Below are positions 37,277-50,820 of a stretch of 64,000 nucleotides of DNA, one piece after another. The position numbers and the translations under genes were made by a program. The DNA is taken from assembly GCA_015060705.1 (NCBI GenBank), contig SUXY01000004.1, forward strand, positions 1 to 64,000, given 5' to 3'. The notes under the pieces are model-generated. The model searched no databases. It was given only the letters and a program-made list of their open reading frames with translations, and was not told the DNA's origin. The stretch comes from Bacteroides sp. GTDB lineage: Bacteria; Bacteroidota; Bacteroidia; Bacteroidales; Bacteroidaceae. Position 1 is the stretch's first letter. Each line of letters starts with the position of its first letter.

Positions 37277-38867
37277 AGTTCATTACCTCCTGTTCAAAGT
37301 TATCTTTATCTCCTTTCGCCGATTTCTTCATGCGACTTCGATAATTGTAAACGGTAGCCAATGAATAGCCCAGGAAATGGGCAATTGCATTACTGTCAGT
37401 AATGCCTAAACGAATCAGCGCAAAAATACGCAATTCCGTAGTCAACAATTCATTAGACTTCGGATGAATCCGCCCCTCCTCTACCAACAACTCGTTGAAC
37501 GACACGATAAAGTTAGGAAATAATTCCAAAAACGATCTATCGAAATTATGATAGAAATCCTTCCGTTCATCTTTGATAAACTGTTCCGATTTAATAGCCT
37601 TGAACAAATCGTCTATACGAGAAGCCATAGCCAACTTTGCCAACGAACGACGATAAGACTCCAATTTATCCAAATAGGCCACACACTGATCCAGATAATG
37701 AGCAATATAAGCCTCTTTCACCTTTCCCGTTTGTGCCAATTCCCGATTAACCAAACGAAGTTGTTCGTTAGCGGCACTTAGATTATGACGCATCAACGAC
37801 AATTTTTTGTTCCAACGATACAACCAACAAACGCCAATAATCAATGCCAAAGAAAGGAAACTAACAAAGAAAAGCAAAGCATACCGAATACTCCTTCCCC
37901 GTTCTTCTTTCAGTTTATAAGCCTTGTCTACAATAGGAAAAAACTCAGTCACTTCACTAAATCGTAAACGGGCATTACAAGCCACTGCATCATCCATTGA
38001 ACATGTCAGATATTTGTAAGCACGGTCTACATCCCCTTTATCATAAAGCAAATAAGCTAATTTCTGTAAAGAAGCATATTCACGAGTCCCAAATTTCAGG
38101 TCAGCAATAGCAGTCAAGGCCAAGCGATAAATCTGATTATCCACATCTCCCTTCATCCCATATGCTTCCGCCAATGTATAATTAATGAAAGCCTGCTGTC
38201 GTAAGTCGGGATTATTCTCTGATAAATGATGCAGTAAAGCCAGCGCCTCATCAAGTTCTCCTTCCACCATTTGTTTTTCTGCAGCAACAATGTCATGATC
38301 AATCCCGGGAGAAGTGGTCAACATGATAGAATCGCGATAGATATGCGCTTTATCTTGATACATTTCTTCCAAATCCTTGTTTACCAAATAATCGGCAAAC
38401 CAACCATAGTTAGCTCGCATGGTTCGATAATAATAACCCAATAATTCCGGAGACAAAGTCGAAGGTTGCACTTCTGACAACAATTGTTCTGCCCATGAAT
38501 ACATGCCCATCACCCCCATAACCTCTGCCCGGTTGATGATCAATTCCTGTTCCAACAAAGGATCATGAAACGAGGGCAACAATTCTTCTTTTCTTTCTAC
38601 ATACGCCAATGCAGAATCAGCTTGATAATGCAAATAACCAGTAAAAAGTTTATCGCACAATTCATATTTCTGACGATTGTTCTTCGCATTCTTCAAACGA
38701 ATCCGAAGTTCAGACAACTCCTTTTCTTTTGGTTGTGTATAGACATCCTTTTGATTGATGACTCCATCCAATTCTTTCAATAAAAGTTCTATGTCACGTT
38801 GTTCCGCGAACAACAAGCTTGGACATAAAAAACAAATGAACAAAATATTCAATATTCTAGTTTTCAT
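37272..38867 (-). CDS. susR: SusR-like membrane-spanning starch regulator (TPR plus HTH)
   Basis: A 531-residue protein. It has a signal peptide (MKTRILNILFICFLCPSLLFA), a periplasmic helical-repeat sensor (about residues 25-315), one membrane helix (about 325-347, YALLFFVSFLSLALIIGVCWLY), a coiled linker and a cytoplasmic C-terminal helix-turn-helix (TDSNAIAHFLGYSLATVYNYRSRMKK, about 485-515). This matches SusR of B. thetaiotaomicron in length (537) and layout; SusR responds to maltose and activates susA, susB and susCDEFG. Its gene is divergent from susA, as in the known locus. The C-terminal half also fits DUF6377. Confidence 0.92.
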   Translation of the reverse strand: MKTRILNILFICFLCPSLLFAEQRDIELLLKELDGVINQKDVYTQPKEKELSELRIRLKNAKNNRQKYELCDKLFTGYLHYQADSALAYVERKEELLPSFHDPLLEQELIINRAEVMGVMGMYSWAEQLLSEVQPSTLSPELLGYYYRTMRANYGWFADYLVNKDLEEMYQDKAHIYRDSIMLTTSPGIDHDIVAAEKQMVEGELDEALALLHHLSENNPDLRQQAFINYTLAEAYGMKGDVDNQIYRLALTAIADLKFGTREYASLQKLAYLLYDKGDVDRAYKYLTCSMDDAVACNARLRFSEVTEFFPIVDKAYKLKEERGRSIRYALLFFVSFLSLALIIGVCWLYRWNKKLSLMRHNLSAANEQLRLVNRELAQTGKVKEAYIAHYLDQCVAYLDKLESYRRSLAKLAMASRIDDLFKAIKSEQFIKDERKDFYHNFDRSFLELFPNFIVSFNELLVEEGRIHPKSNELLTTELRIFALIRLGITDSNAIAHFLGYSLATVYNYRSRMKKSAKGDKDNFEQEVMNL

Positions 38868-39055
38868 AGGATAAGGATTGGTTTCTGCAAATATAAGAAA
38901 GTTATGAAAAACAAGAAAATAAAGCTATATATTTTTAGTTATCATTTATATTTCCTTGTCTATATTTAGATATTATCATCTTATTTATCAGCTACTTATA
39001 TTTATAAAATATTTATATTTTCATTCTATCCGAGAAAACGAATATTTTATCCTCC

Positions 39056-39063
39056 TAATTTTG
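39056..39063 (+). promoter_or_regulatory. -7 box of the susA promoter
   Basis: TAATTTTG fits TAnnTTTG, 43 bases before the susA ATG, in the 238-base susR-susA divergent region. No -33 TTTG is seen, as might be expected for an activator-dependent promoter. The word TTTATATTT recurs several times between 38930 and 39020. Confidence 0.5.
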
Positions 39064-39087
39064 CGACATTAGGATATACGTATTTAA

Positions 39088-40953
<1,866 letters not shown>

Positions 40954-41090
40954 AATATTTCATTCCATTTATATTTTCTATGATTATCGAATAAACAGAC
41001 AACACTGATTTACAACAACATAGCTGTTTTAATGGACTCTTTGGGATTTATATTTTCATTCTTATAGAAACGTTAAATTCCAATAGCCAT

Positions 41091-41098
41091 TAAATTTG
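41091..41098 (+). promoter_or_regulatory. -7 box of the susB promoter
   Basis: TAAATTTG fits TAnnTTTG, 62 bases before the susB ATG. No good -33 seen. A separate susB transcript agrees with what is known of the B. thetaiotaomicron locus. Confidence 0.5.
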
Positions 41099-41159
41099 TA
41101 AAATCAGACGTATTACCGTTTCTATAGTTAACTAAAAACAATTTAATACCAGAATTTAA

Positions 41160-43379
<2,220 letters not shown>

Positions 43380-43448
43380 TAAAAGGTTTGTAAAAGATTA
43401 GGTTAGAAGATTAGGTTTAAACAAAGGTTTTCAATAGGTATTTATTAT

Positions 43449-43487
43449 GCTAGTGGTAACTAGTGATAGTCACCACTAGCCCTTTTT
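43449..43487 (+). terminator. Hairpin terminator between susB and susC
   Basis: GCTAGTGGT (43449-43457) pairs with ACCACTAGC (43472-43480), followed by CCTTTTT. It separates susB from the susC operon; no TAnnTTTG box is visible between it and susC (43488-43533), so the susC promoter may lie upstream, leaving the hairpin in the leader, or may be non-consensus. Confidence 0.7.
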
Positions 43488-43533
43488 AGACAAATTACTA
43501 TAAAAATTATATTATCATTAAAAATTAAGCGAC

Positions 43534-46533
43534 ATGAGAAAACACTTTATGTTTAAAGTCCTTTTAACCCTAGTGGTTGGACTGTTCTTGTCCGTCGGAG
43601 CGTTTGCCCAGCAAATAGCCGTTAAAGGTATTGTAAAAGATACCACGGGCGAACCAGTGATCGGTGCGAACGTATTGGTAAAGGGTACTACCAATGGTAC
43701 CATTACCGACTTCGACGGTAATTTCCAATTGATGGCCAATCAAGGCGACATCATCGTTATTTCATTTATCGGCTATACTGCTCAGGAACTTCCTGCTACC
43801 AGCGAGCTGATGAACGTAGTTTTGAAAGACGACTCTGAAATGTTGAGCGAAGTCGTTGTTATCGGTTACGGTGTAGCCAAGAAGAACGACTTGACCGGTT
43901 CGGTAACTGCCGTGAAACCGGACGAAATGAACAAGGGTTTGGTAACCAACGCACAGGACATGATGCAAGGTAAGATTGCCGGTGTGAACGTTACTTCTGC
44001 CAGCGGTACTCCAGGTGCAGGTGCAACCATCCGTATCCGTGGGGGCTCTTCTTTGAACGCTTCCAACGATCCGTTGATCGTTATTGACGGTTTGGCAATG
44101 GATAACAATGGTGTGAAAGGTTTGTCTAACCCATTGTCTATGGTCAACCCTTCTGACATCGAAAGCTTTACTGTATTGAAGGATGCTTCGGCTACAGCTA
44201 TCTACGGTTCTCGTGGTTCAAATGGTGTCATCATCATCACTACTAAGAAAGGTAGAACAGGTTCTAAGCCTTCTGTTTCTTACAACGGTAACGTTTCTGT
44301 CAGCATGAAGAAGAAGACTATCGAAGTAATGGACGGCGACCAATACCGCTCATTCATCGGTAACATGTATGGTACTGACAGCCCTGCATACGCAGCTTTG
44401 GGTACAGCTAATACTGACTGGCAAAGCGAAATCTACCGCGCTGCTATCAGCACTGACCACAACGTCACTCTTTCTGGCGGTTTGAAGAACATGCCTTATC
44501 GTGTATCTATCGGTTATACCAACCAACAAGGTATTTTGAAGACTTCTGACTTCCAACGTTACACAGCCAGTGTAAACCTCTCTCCTAGCTTCTTTGAAGA
44601 CCATTTGAAGGTGAACTTGAATGCCAAAGGTATGATTGCCAAGACTGGTTATGCCAATACAGATGCAGTCAATGCTGCTGTTTGGATGGACCCGACTCAG
44701 AGCGTAAGAGACAGCCGCGAACAGTTCAAGAACTTCGGTGGTTACTTCCAATGGTTGGGTAGCGGTGCCGCTTTGAACGACCCGACTTGGGACAAGACTT
44801 ACAATTCATTGGCAACCAAGAACCCAGTAGCTTTGCTCGAACAACAAGACAAGAATGCCGATTCCAAGACATTCATCGGTAATGCCGAATTCGACTATAA
44901 GGTACATGGATTCGAAGATCTCCGCTTGCACATGAACTTGGGTGGTGACTTCTCTAAGGGTGAAGAAACAACTGTTATCACTCCGCAATCTTCTACCAAC
45001 GCATACTATGGTTGGGACGGTTGGGACAAGAGCGAAAAGTACAACCTCATGTTCAATGCTTACGCTCAGTACATGAAGGATTTCAACGATGCTCACCACT
45101 TCGACATCATGGGTGGTTACGAATGGCAACACTTCCACCAAGAAGGTAGCTACGACGGTTATGGTTTGTATCCTAGCACCAATACAGAAAAGCCAGGTCA
45201 GCAAACAGAACATAAGTTGACAGAATGGAAGACTGAAAACTATTTGGTATCATTCTTCGGTCGTGCTAACTACTCATTGCTTGACCGCTATTTGTTGACT
45301 GCTACCGTTCGTTACGACGGTTCTTCACGTTTCAAGGATCATTGGGCATTGTTCCCATCATTCGCATTCGGTTGGAAGATCAAGGAAGAAGCTTTCTTGA
45401 AGGATGTAGAAGAACTTTCAGACTTGAAGCTCCGTTTGGGTTATGGTCAGACTGGTCAGCAAGAAGGTATCGGTAACTACAATTACTTCGCTTCTTACAA
45501 TGTAAACCAGACTCCTGACAGTTTCTATCCTATCATTGGCAACGGTCAGTTAAACCGTCCGGATGCTTACAACTCAGACTTGACTTGGGAAACAACTACT
45601 ACTTATAACGTAGGTTTGGACTTCGGTTTCGTAAACAACCGCATCACAGGTAGCTTGGACTACTACTTCCGCGAAACAACCGACTTGTTGAACACTGTTT
45701 ATGTACCTGCAGGTGCTAACTTCCGTAACCAGGTTACTTCAAACATCGGTTCATTGGAAAATACTGGTTTCGAAGCATCATTGAACGTGAAGCCTATCGT
45801 TTCTGACGATTGGTATTGGGATTTGGGCTTCAACTTGACTTACAACAAGAACGAAATCACTGAATTGATCGGTGAAGAAGGTTACTACGTAGCAACTGGT
45901 GGTATTTCATCAGGTACAGGTAACACTTGTCAGGCTCACGCTGTAGGTCATCCGGCTAGCTCATTCTATGTATTCCAACAGGTATATGACAAGAATGGTT
46001 TGCCACTCGAAGGCCAATATGTAGACCGTAATGCTGATGGCGTCATCAACCAGGACGACAAGTATTTCTACAAGAGCCCGAACGCTCCTTGGACAGCCGG
46101 CTTCACTTCTAAGTTGCAGTACAAGGATTGGGACTTCAGCTTCTCACTCCGTGCAAGCTTCGACAACTACGTATTCAACGACTTGGAAGCAGGTACAAGC
46201 TGTGTAAGTTCATCACAAATTTGGGCACCATCTGAATACCTTTCTAACCGTCCTTTGAACGTGTTGGAAAAGAATTGGCAGACATACGACAACGTATTGT
46301 CAGACTACTTCGTACAGAACGCATCGTTCTTGAAGTGTGACAATATCACTTTGGGTTATACATTCGACCAATTGTTCGGTGCTAAGATTGGCGGCCGTGT
46401 TTATGCAACTGCATCTAATGTATTTACTATTACCAACTACAAGGGTATCGACCCGGAAGTGAGCGGTGGTATCGACAACAGCCTTTACCCACGTCCGTTC
46501 TCTGCATTGGTAGGACTTAGCCTTAATTTCTAA
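43534..46533 (+). CDS. susC: SusC, TonB-dependent starch-oligosaccharide transporter
   Basis: A 999-residue outer-membrane receptor. It has a signal peptide (MRKHFMFKVLLTLVVGLFLSVGAFAQ), a carboxypeptidase-regulatory-like domain (about residues 27-105, GIVKDTTGEPVIGANVLVKG), a plug (about 110-230, SEVVVIGYGVAKKNDLTGSV, LKDASATAIYGSRGSNG) and a barrel ending YPRPFSALVGLSLNF with the terminal Phe typical of BAM substrates. With SusD it takes starch oligosaccharides into the periplasm on TonB energy. First of susC-susD-susE-susF, with gaps of 8-29 bases. The second SusC at 55180-58227 is similar throughout. Confidence 0.95.
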   Translation: MRKHFMFKVLLTLVVGLFLSVGAFAQQIAVKGIVKDTTGEPVIGANVLVKGTTNGTITDFDGNFQLMANQGDIIVISFIGYTAQELPATSELMNVVLKDDSEMLSEVVVIGYGVAKKNDLTGSVTAVKPDEMNKGLVTNAQDMMQGKIAGVNVTSASGTPGAGATIRIRGGSSLNASNDPLIVIDGLAMDNNGVKGLSNPLSMVNPSDIESFTVLKDASATAIYGSRGSNGVIIITTKKGRTGSKPSVSYNGNVSVSMKKKTIEVMDGDQYRSFIGNMYGTDSPAYAALGTANTDWQSEIYRAAISTDHNVTLSGGLKNMPYRVSIGYTNQQGILKTSDFQRYTASVNLSPSFFEDHLKVNLNAKGMIAKTGYANTDAVNAAVWMDPTQSVRDSREQFKNFGGYFQWLGSGAALNDPTWDKTYNSLATKNPVALLEQQDKNADSKTFIGNAEFDYKVHGFEDLRLHMNLGGDFSKGEETTVITPQSSTNAYYGWDGWDKSEKYNLMFNAYAQYMKDFNDAHHFDIMGGYEWQHFHQEGSYDGYGLYPSTNTEKPGQQTEHKLTEWKTENYLVSFFGRANYSLLDRYLLTATVRYDGSSRFKDHWALFPSFAFGWKIKEEAFLKDVEELSDLKLRLGYGQTGQQEGIGNYNYFASYNVNQTPDSFYPIIGNGQLNRPDAYNSDLTWETTTTYNVGLDFGFVNNRITGSLDYYFRETTDLLNTVYVPAGANFRNQVTSNIGSLENTGFEASLNVKPIVSDDWYWDLGFNLTYNKNEITELIGEEGYYVATGGISSGTGNTCQAHAVGHPASSFYVFQQVYDKNGLPLEGQYVDRNADGVINQDDKYFYKSPNAPWTAGFTSKLQYKDWDFSFSLRASFDNYVFNDLEAGTSCVSSSQIWAPSEYLSNRPLNVLEKNWQTYDNVLSDYFVQNASFLKCDNITLGYTFDQLFGAKIGGRVYATASNVFTITNYKGIDPEVSGGIDNSLYPRPFSALVGLSLNF

Positions 46534-46541
46534 TCATCTAA

Positions 46542-48128
46542 ATGAATAAATATATGAACTTCAAATATATCAAGAATATACTTCCGGTTGCGGCACTTGG
46601 CTTGTCGCTCGGATTGGGTTCGTGCGTCAACGATTTGGATGTAACTCCAATCGACCCAAGTACGAACATGACGGCTGACTATGATGCCTTGTTCAACAAG
46701 TGCTATGCCAACATGGCATTGGCTGGTAACGGTGGTGCAAACGGTGACTGCGACATCGACGGTCTCGATGGCGGTACTACCGGTTTCGTTCGTCAGATGT
46801 TCAATGCCAACGAACTCCCGACAGATGAAGCCATCTGTTGCTGGGGTGACGAAGGTATCCCTGCATTCAACTACAACCAATGGGGCGCTAGCCACCCGAT
46901 GTTGAAGGGTTTCTATTACCGTCTTTATTTCGGTGTGACTATGTGTAACTTCTACTTGACAGAAGCTGCTGACTATGATGCAACCATGACTGCAGAAGTA
47001 CGCTTCCTCCGTGCATTGTATTACTATCACTTGATGGACTGCTTCGGCAACATTCCTTTCTTGACAGAAGTTGCTTCTGAACCGGCTCCACAAGCTAGCC
47101 GTGCAGAAGTTTACAACTTCATCGAAACAGAATTGTTGGAAATCGAAGGTCAGATGGCTGCTCCATTGACTAATACTTACGGTCGTGCCGACCAAGCTGC
47201 TGCTTGGATGTTGTTGGCTCGTTTGTACTTGAATGCTGAAGTGTATACAGGTAATGCACAATGGGCTAAGGCTTCTGAATACGCACAGAAGATCATGAAC
47301 TCTGGCTATAAGTTGCACACTACTCCGAAGGGAGACTGGAGCGCATACCAGATGCTTTTCATGGGCGACAATGGTGAAAACGGTGCTCAATGCGAAGCTA
47401 TCCTTCCATTGTTGCAAGATGGTTTGACTACTACCAGCTGGGGTACTTCACTCTTCTTGATGGCTTCTACTTTCAAGGCAGACATGACTATGGTAGGTTC
47501 TGCTACTAACGGTACTACCGAATTGTGGGCTGGTAACCGTGCTCGTCCGGATTTCGTTGCCAAGTTCTTCCCGACAAGCGAAGCTCCTGCTGTAACTGCT
47601 GCCGAAATGGTTGCTGCTGCTGGTGATGATCGCGCTTTGTTGTGGGGTAAGGATCGCACATTGAATATTGAAGACGTTGCTGACTTTGCAACCGGTTATT
47701 CTGTTGCCAAGTTTACTAACTTCTATACTTCAGGTACAGCCAAGCATTCACAGTTCCCTGATACCGACTTCTTCTTGATGCGTGCAGCCGAAGCTTGGTT
47801 GACATACGCTGAAGCAGAAACACGTATGGGCAATGCCGACAAGGCCAAGACCGCTATCGATGCTATCCGTACACGTGCCAATGCATCTTTGCAACCATCT
47901 TACTCGCTCGACTTCATCCTCGACGAATGGAGCCGCGAATTCTACTTCGAAGGTCGTCGTCGTATCGACTTGATCCGTCACGGCAAGTTCAGCGGCAACA
48001 GCTACGTATGGCAATGGAAGGGTGGTGCTTACAGCGGTACTACTTTCAGCTCTAACTTGAATATCTTTGCTATTCCAGATACAGACTTGAATGCAAATCC
48101 GAACCTTGTTCAAAACCCAGGTTATTAA
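46542..48128 (+). CDS. susD: SusD, surface starch-binding lipoprotein
   Basis: A 528-residue lipoprotein (lipobox GLGSC, Cys28 from the first Met; a start at Met5 is also possible). The helical TPR-rich SusD/RagB fold shows in AEVRFLRALYYYHLMDCFG, RADQAAAWMLLARLYLNAEVY and RAAEAWLTYAEAETRMGNADKA, with a C-terminal EFYFEGRRRIDLIRHGKF. SusD closes over SusC like a lid and binds the helical form of starch. It begins eight bases after susC. Confidence 0.95.
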   Translation: MNKYMNFKYIKNILPVAALGLSLGLGSCVNDLDVTPIDPSTNMTADYDALFNKCYANMALAGNGGANGDCDIDGLDGGTTGFVRQMFNANELPTDEAICCWGDEGIPAFNYNQWGASHPMLKGFYYRLYFGVTMCNFYLTEAADYDATMTAEVRFLRALYYYHLMDCFGNIPFLTEVASEPAPQASRAEVYNFIETELLEIEGQMAAPLTNTYGRADQAAAWMLLARLYLNAEVYTGNAQWAKASEYAQKIMNSGYKLHTTPKGDWSAYQMLFMGDNGENGAQCEAILPLLQDGLTTTSWGTSLFLMASTFKADMTMVGSATNGTTELWAGNRARPDFVAKFFPTSEAPAVTAAEMVAAAGDDRALLWGKDRTLNIEDVADFATGYSVAKFTNFYTSGTAKHSQFPDTDFFLMRAAEAWLTYAEAETRMGNADKAKTAIDAIRTRANASLQPSYSLDFILDEWSREFYFEGRRRIDLIRHGKFSGNSYVWQWKGGAYSGTTFSSNLNIFAIPDTDLNANPNLVQNPGY

Positions 48129-48147
48129 TTCGTAAAACGAAAAGACA

Positions 48148-49290
48148 ATGAAAAAATCAATTATATTCGCTTCATTATTGGCAGGCGTCTTGATGTTCTC
48201 AAGTTGCGACAGCGACAGAGACGACAACCCTGTATTGAATGAACCAACTGCATTTACATTGAATGTTCCGGCTTACGTAAACACCGTTTACGACTTGGAA
48301 AACTCCAAGACTCTGGAACTGACTTGCTCTCAACCGAACTATGGTTATGCAGCAGCCACTACTTATACTGTAGAAGTTTCGACTAGCCAGGATTTCTCAG
48401 CTTTCGAAACATTGGCTTCTACTTATACTACAGCCAAGATGAATGTAGCAGCTGACGAAATCGCTGTAGCAGCTACTACATTGAAGGTAGCAGAAGGTGC
48501 TGTCGATGCTGATTTCCCGATGGAAACAGCTTTGTACTTCCGCTTGAAGGCTTCTTTGGGTAATGACCAATTCGGCAACGAACTAGGTGCTATCTACTCA
48601 AATGTGATTTCTTTGCCGAACGTGAAGCTTCACTTCGCTTTGCCACCGGTATTGGTTCCTGAAAATCTCTACATCATCGGTAACCACAACGGTTGGGATT
48701 GGACCAAGTGCTTGCCTATGACTCTCGTTTGGGGTACAGACAATGTATTCTGGCGCATGACTTACTTGGACGGTGGCTGGAAGTTCAACTCTGCCCTTTC
48801 TTGGGACGGTGGTGAAGTAGGCTACGACGGCGCTAAGGAAATCGTGGACAATGCAGGTGCCAACATTTCTCGTAGCGACGATGGCAACATCGTAGCAGGT
48901 AACCCGGGATGGTACTTGGTAGTAATTACTGCTAACGTAGTAGGCCGCGACGTACAATACGCTGTAAGCATCAACAAGCCTGAAGTTTGGATGATTGGTG
49001 ACGTTACCGGTATCTCTTGGACACCGCGTACAGAAGGCTGGCAATTGGAAGTTCCTGCAACTGCAGATGGTGAATTCGTATCACCGGCATTCGCTGCTCC
49101 TGCTACTGCTGAAAATGGTGTACGTGTATACTGTCCGATTGAAGGCCACGATCCATGGCACTCAGAATTCATGGTATTCAGCGAAAAGATTGTTTACCGT
49201 GCAACAGGTGGTGACCAGGAACGTGTAACTGCTCCGGCAGGTCAGAAGCTCTACTTGAACTTCTCTAACGATACAGGTAGAATCGAATAA
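48148..49290 (+). CDS. susE: SusE, surface starch-binding lipoprotein
   Basis: A 380-residue protein (387 in B. thetaiotaomicron). The lipoprotein signal ends FSSC (Cys20), followed by acidic DSDRDD, like the Bacteroidetes surface-export signal. An N-terminal SusE-type domain (FTLNVPAYVNTVYDLENSKTLEL) precedes two starch-binding beta domains: one with YIIGNHNGWDWTKCLPM, the other with WMIGDVTGISWTPRTEGW. It holds starch at the cell surface. Fourth of the operon order after susD, with a 19-base gap, and 29 bases before susF. Confidence 0.92.
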   Translation: MKKSIIFASLLAGVLMFSSCDSDRDDNPVLNEPTAFTLNVPAYVNTVYDLENSKTLELTCSQPNYGYAAATTYTVEVSTSQDFSAFETLASTYTTAKMNVAADEIAVAATTLKVAEGAVDADFPMETALYFRLKASLGNDQFGNELGAIYSNVISLPNVKLHFALPPVLVPENLYIIGNHNGWDWTKCLPMTLVWGTDNVFWRMTYLDGGWKFNSALSWDGGEVGYDGAKEIVDNAGANISRSDDGNIVAGNPGWYLVVITANVVGRDVQYAVSINKPEVWMIGDVTGISWTPRTEGWQLEVPATADGEFVSPAFAAPATAENGVRVYCPIEGHDPWHSEFMVFSEKIVYRATGGDQERVTAPAGQKLYLNFSNDTGRIE

Positions 49291-49319
49291 AAGCATCAAA
49301 CCTTTAAAACGAAACAATT

Positions 49320-50738
49320 ATGAAGAAATACTTAGTATATTCATTGTTTGGAGCCGCTGCCTTGTCAATGGCTTCTTGCGACGAAGACTTCAACGATGTG
49401 GCTGCTCCACAAGAGTGGGCACAGGAAGAAGCGATTACATTGCCAGGACTGTCTATCAGTCCTGTGGCAACCGTCGACTTAGCTAATGCCGGCGACTCTG
49501 TAGCAATCTTTAATCCATCAGTTAGCGGAACATTGCCTGAAGGTGCAACCGTAGCCAACTACCGTGTAGACTTGGCTGCTGAAAATGGCACTTCTACATT
49601 GAGCGCTTCCACTACAGGTAAGGTAGCAACAGCTGATTTGCAAGCAGCTATCGAAAAGGCTTATGGCAAGCGTCCGGAAGCACGTGAATTTGCAGCTACA
49701 GTTTATGCGAACATCATGACCAATGGACAAGCTTCATTGATTAAGTCTGAAACAACTGTAACAGCGATTCCACAAGCTCCGCAGATTTCAAAGAACTATT
49801 ACCTCATCGGTGCTCCTAACAATTGGGACATCTTGGGTACAACCTTGGAGTTCAACCATAGTGGAAAGGATGTTTATGAAGATCCAATCTTCAGTATCGT
49901 ATTCCCAGTATCAGATGGTGAATGTTGGTTTGCGGTGACAGACTCTATCAGTATAAACCAAAACTTGGCAGACGGCAGTTGGTCACAAGTATTCGGTTGT
50001 GCAGAAGGTAATGGTGCCAATGGAGAAGAAGGTAGCTTGAAGCGTCGTGCCGACTTGACAGACGATGGTTCATTCAAGGTAGTAGTAGATGGTGATGCTA
50101 AGTTCATCAAAATGACCCTCAACATGATGGAATATACCTATAAGATTGAAAAGCTCAACTTCCAGGAATTCATCTACACTCCGGGCAATCACCAAGGTTG
50201 GAATCCAGGCACAGCAGCAGCTATGCGCTCTCCAAACTTCGACGGTGTATACGTTGGTTTCACTTACTTGAACGGTAACTTCAAGTTCACTAAGGAACGT
50301 AACTGGAATGGTGAATATAACTTCAACGACTTTGCAACCAAGGACGATATCTTCTTCAACAACGATGGTTCAAACATCAACATCAGCGAAGAAGGTTTCT
50401 ATCAGATTACTGCCGACGTTGCTACTAGCAAGTTGAGTGCCAAGAAGATTACCACTTGGGGCATCATCGGTCCTGCACAAGCAGGTGGTTGGGATTCTGA
50501 TACCGACATGACTTGGAATGCAGAAGACGAATCATGGACTGCTACTCTCGAATTGGCAGCTGATGAATTCAAGTTCCGTGCAAACGACGATTGGGGCATC
50601 AACATGGGTGGCTCTATCGATGATTTGTCACAAGACGGTGCTAATATCAAGGTTGCTGAAGCCGGTACATACGAAGTGAAGTTGTTCTTGACTCGTTCTA
50701 CTTCAGACAAGATGTATTGCACATTGACTAAGAAGTAA
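49320..50738 (+). CDS. susF: SusF, surface starch-binding lipoprotein
   Basis: A 472-residue protein (485 in B. thetaiotaomicron). Lipobox MASC (Cys20) followed by acidic DEDFND. An N-terminal domain is followed by three starch-binding beta domains, each with its aromatic motif: YYLIGAPNNWDILG, YTPGNHQGWNPGTA and WGIIGPAQAGGWDSDTD. It has one more binding domain than SusE, as in the reference system. It anchors starch at the surface and is not itself an enzyme. A hairpin follows before the GH13 gene. Confidence 0.93.
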   Translation: MKKYLVYSLFGAAALSMASCDEDFNDVAAPQEWAQEEAITLPGLSISPVATVDLANAGDSVAIFNPSVSGTLPEGATVANYRVDLAAENGTSTLSASTTGKVATADLQAAIEKAYGKRPEAREFAATVYANIMTNGQASLIKSETTVTAIPQAPQISKNYYLIGAPNNWDILGTTLEFNHSGKDVYEDPIFSIVFPVSDGECWFAVTDSISINQNLADGSWSQVFGCAEGNGANGEEGSLKRRADLTDDGSFKVVVDGDAKFIKMTLNMMEYTYKIEKLNFQEFIYTPGNHQGWNPGTAAAMRSPNFDGVYVGFTYLNGNFKFTKERNWNGEYNFNDFATKDDIFFNNDGSNINISEEGFYQITADVATSKLSAKKITTWGIIGPAQAGGWDSDTDMTWNAEDESWTATLELAADEFKFRANDDWGINMGGSIDDLSQDGANIKVAEAGTYEVKLFLTRSTSDKMYCTLTKK

Positions 50739-50757
50739 TTGTAATCTACTAAAGTTC

Positions 50758-50797
50758 AAAGGCGGACGTTCCTAAAAGGCGAACGCCCGCCTTTTTT
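50758..50797 (+). terminator. Hairpin between susF and the GH13 gene
   Basis: AAAGGCGGACGTTC (50758-50771) pairs with GAACGCCCGCCTTT (50781-50794) with one mismatch, followed by T's, and ends 23 bases before the next ATG. It may end part of the susCDEF transcript and so lower expression of the enzyme relative to the binding proteins. Confidence 0.8.
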
Positions 50798-50820
50798 AGA
50801 TACTTAAATTACAATCCAAT

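Noticed and set aside
43385-43440. AAGATTAGG-type short repeats before susC
   Set aside because: Only two or three loose copies in AT-rich leader; not distinguishable from chance.
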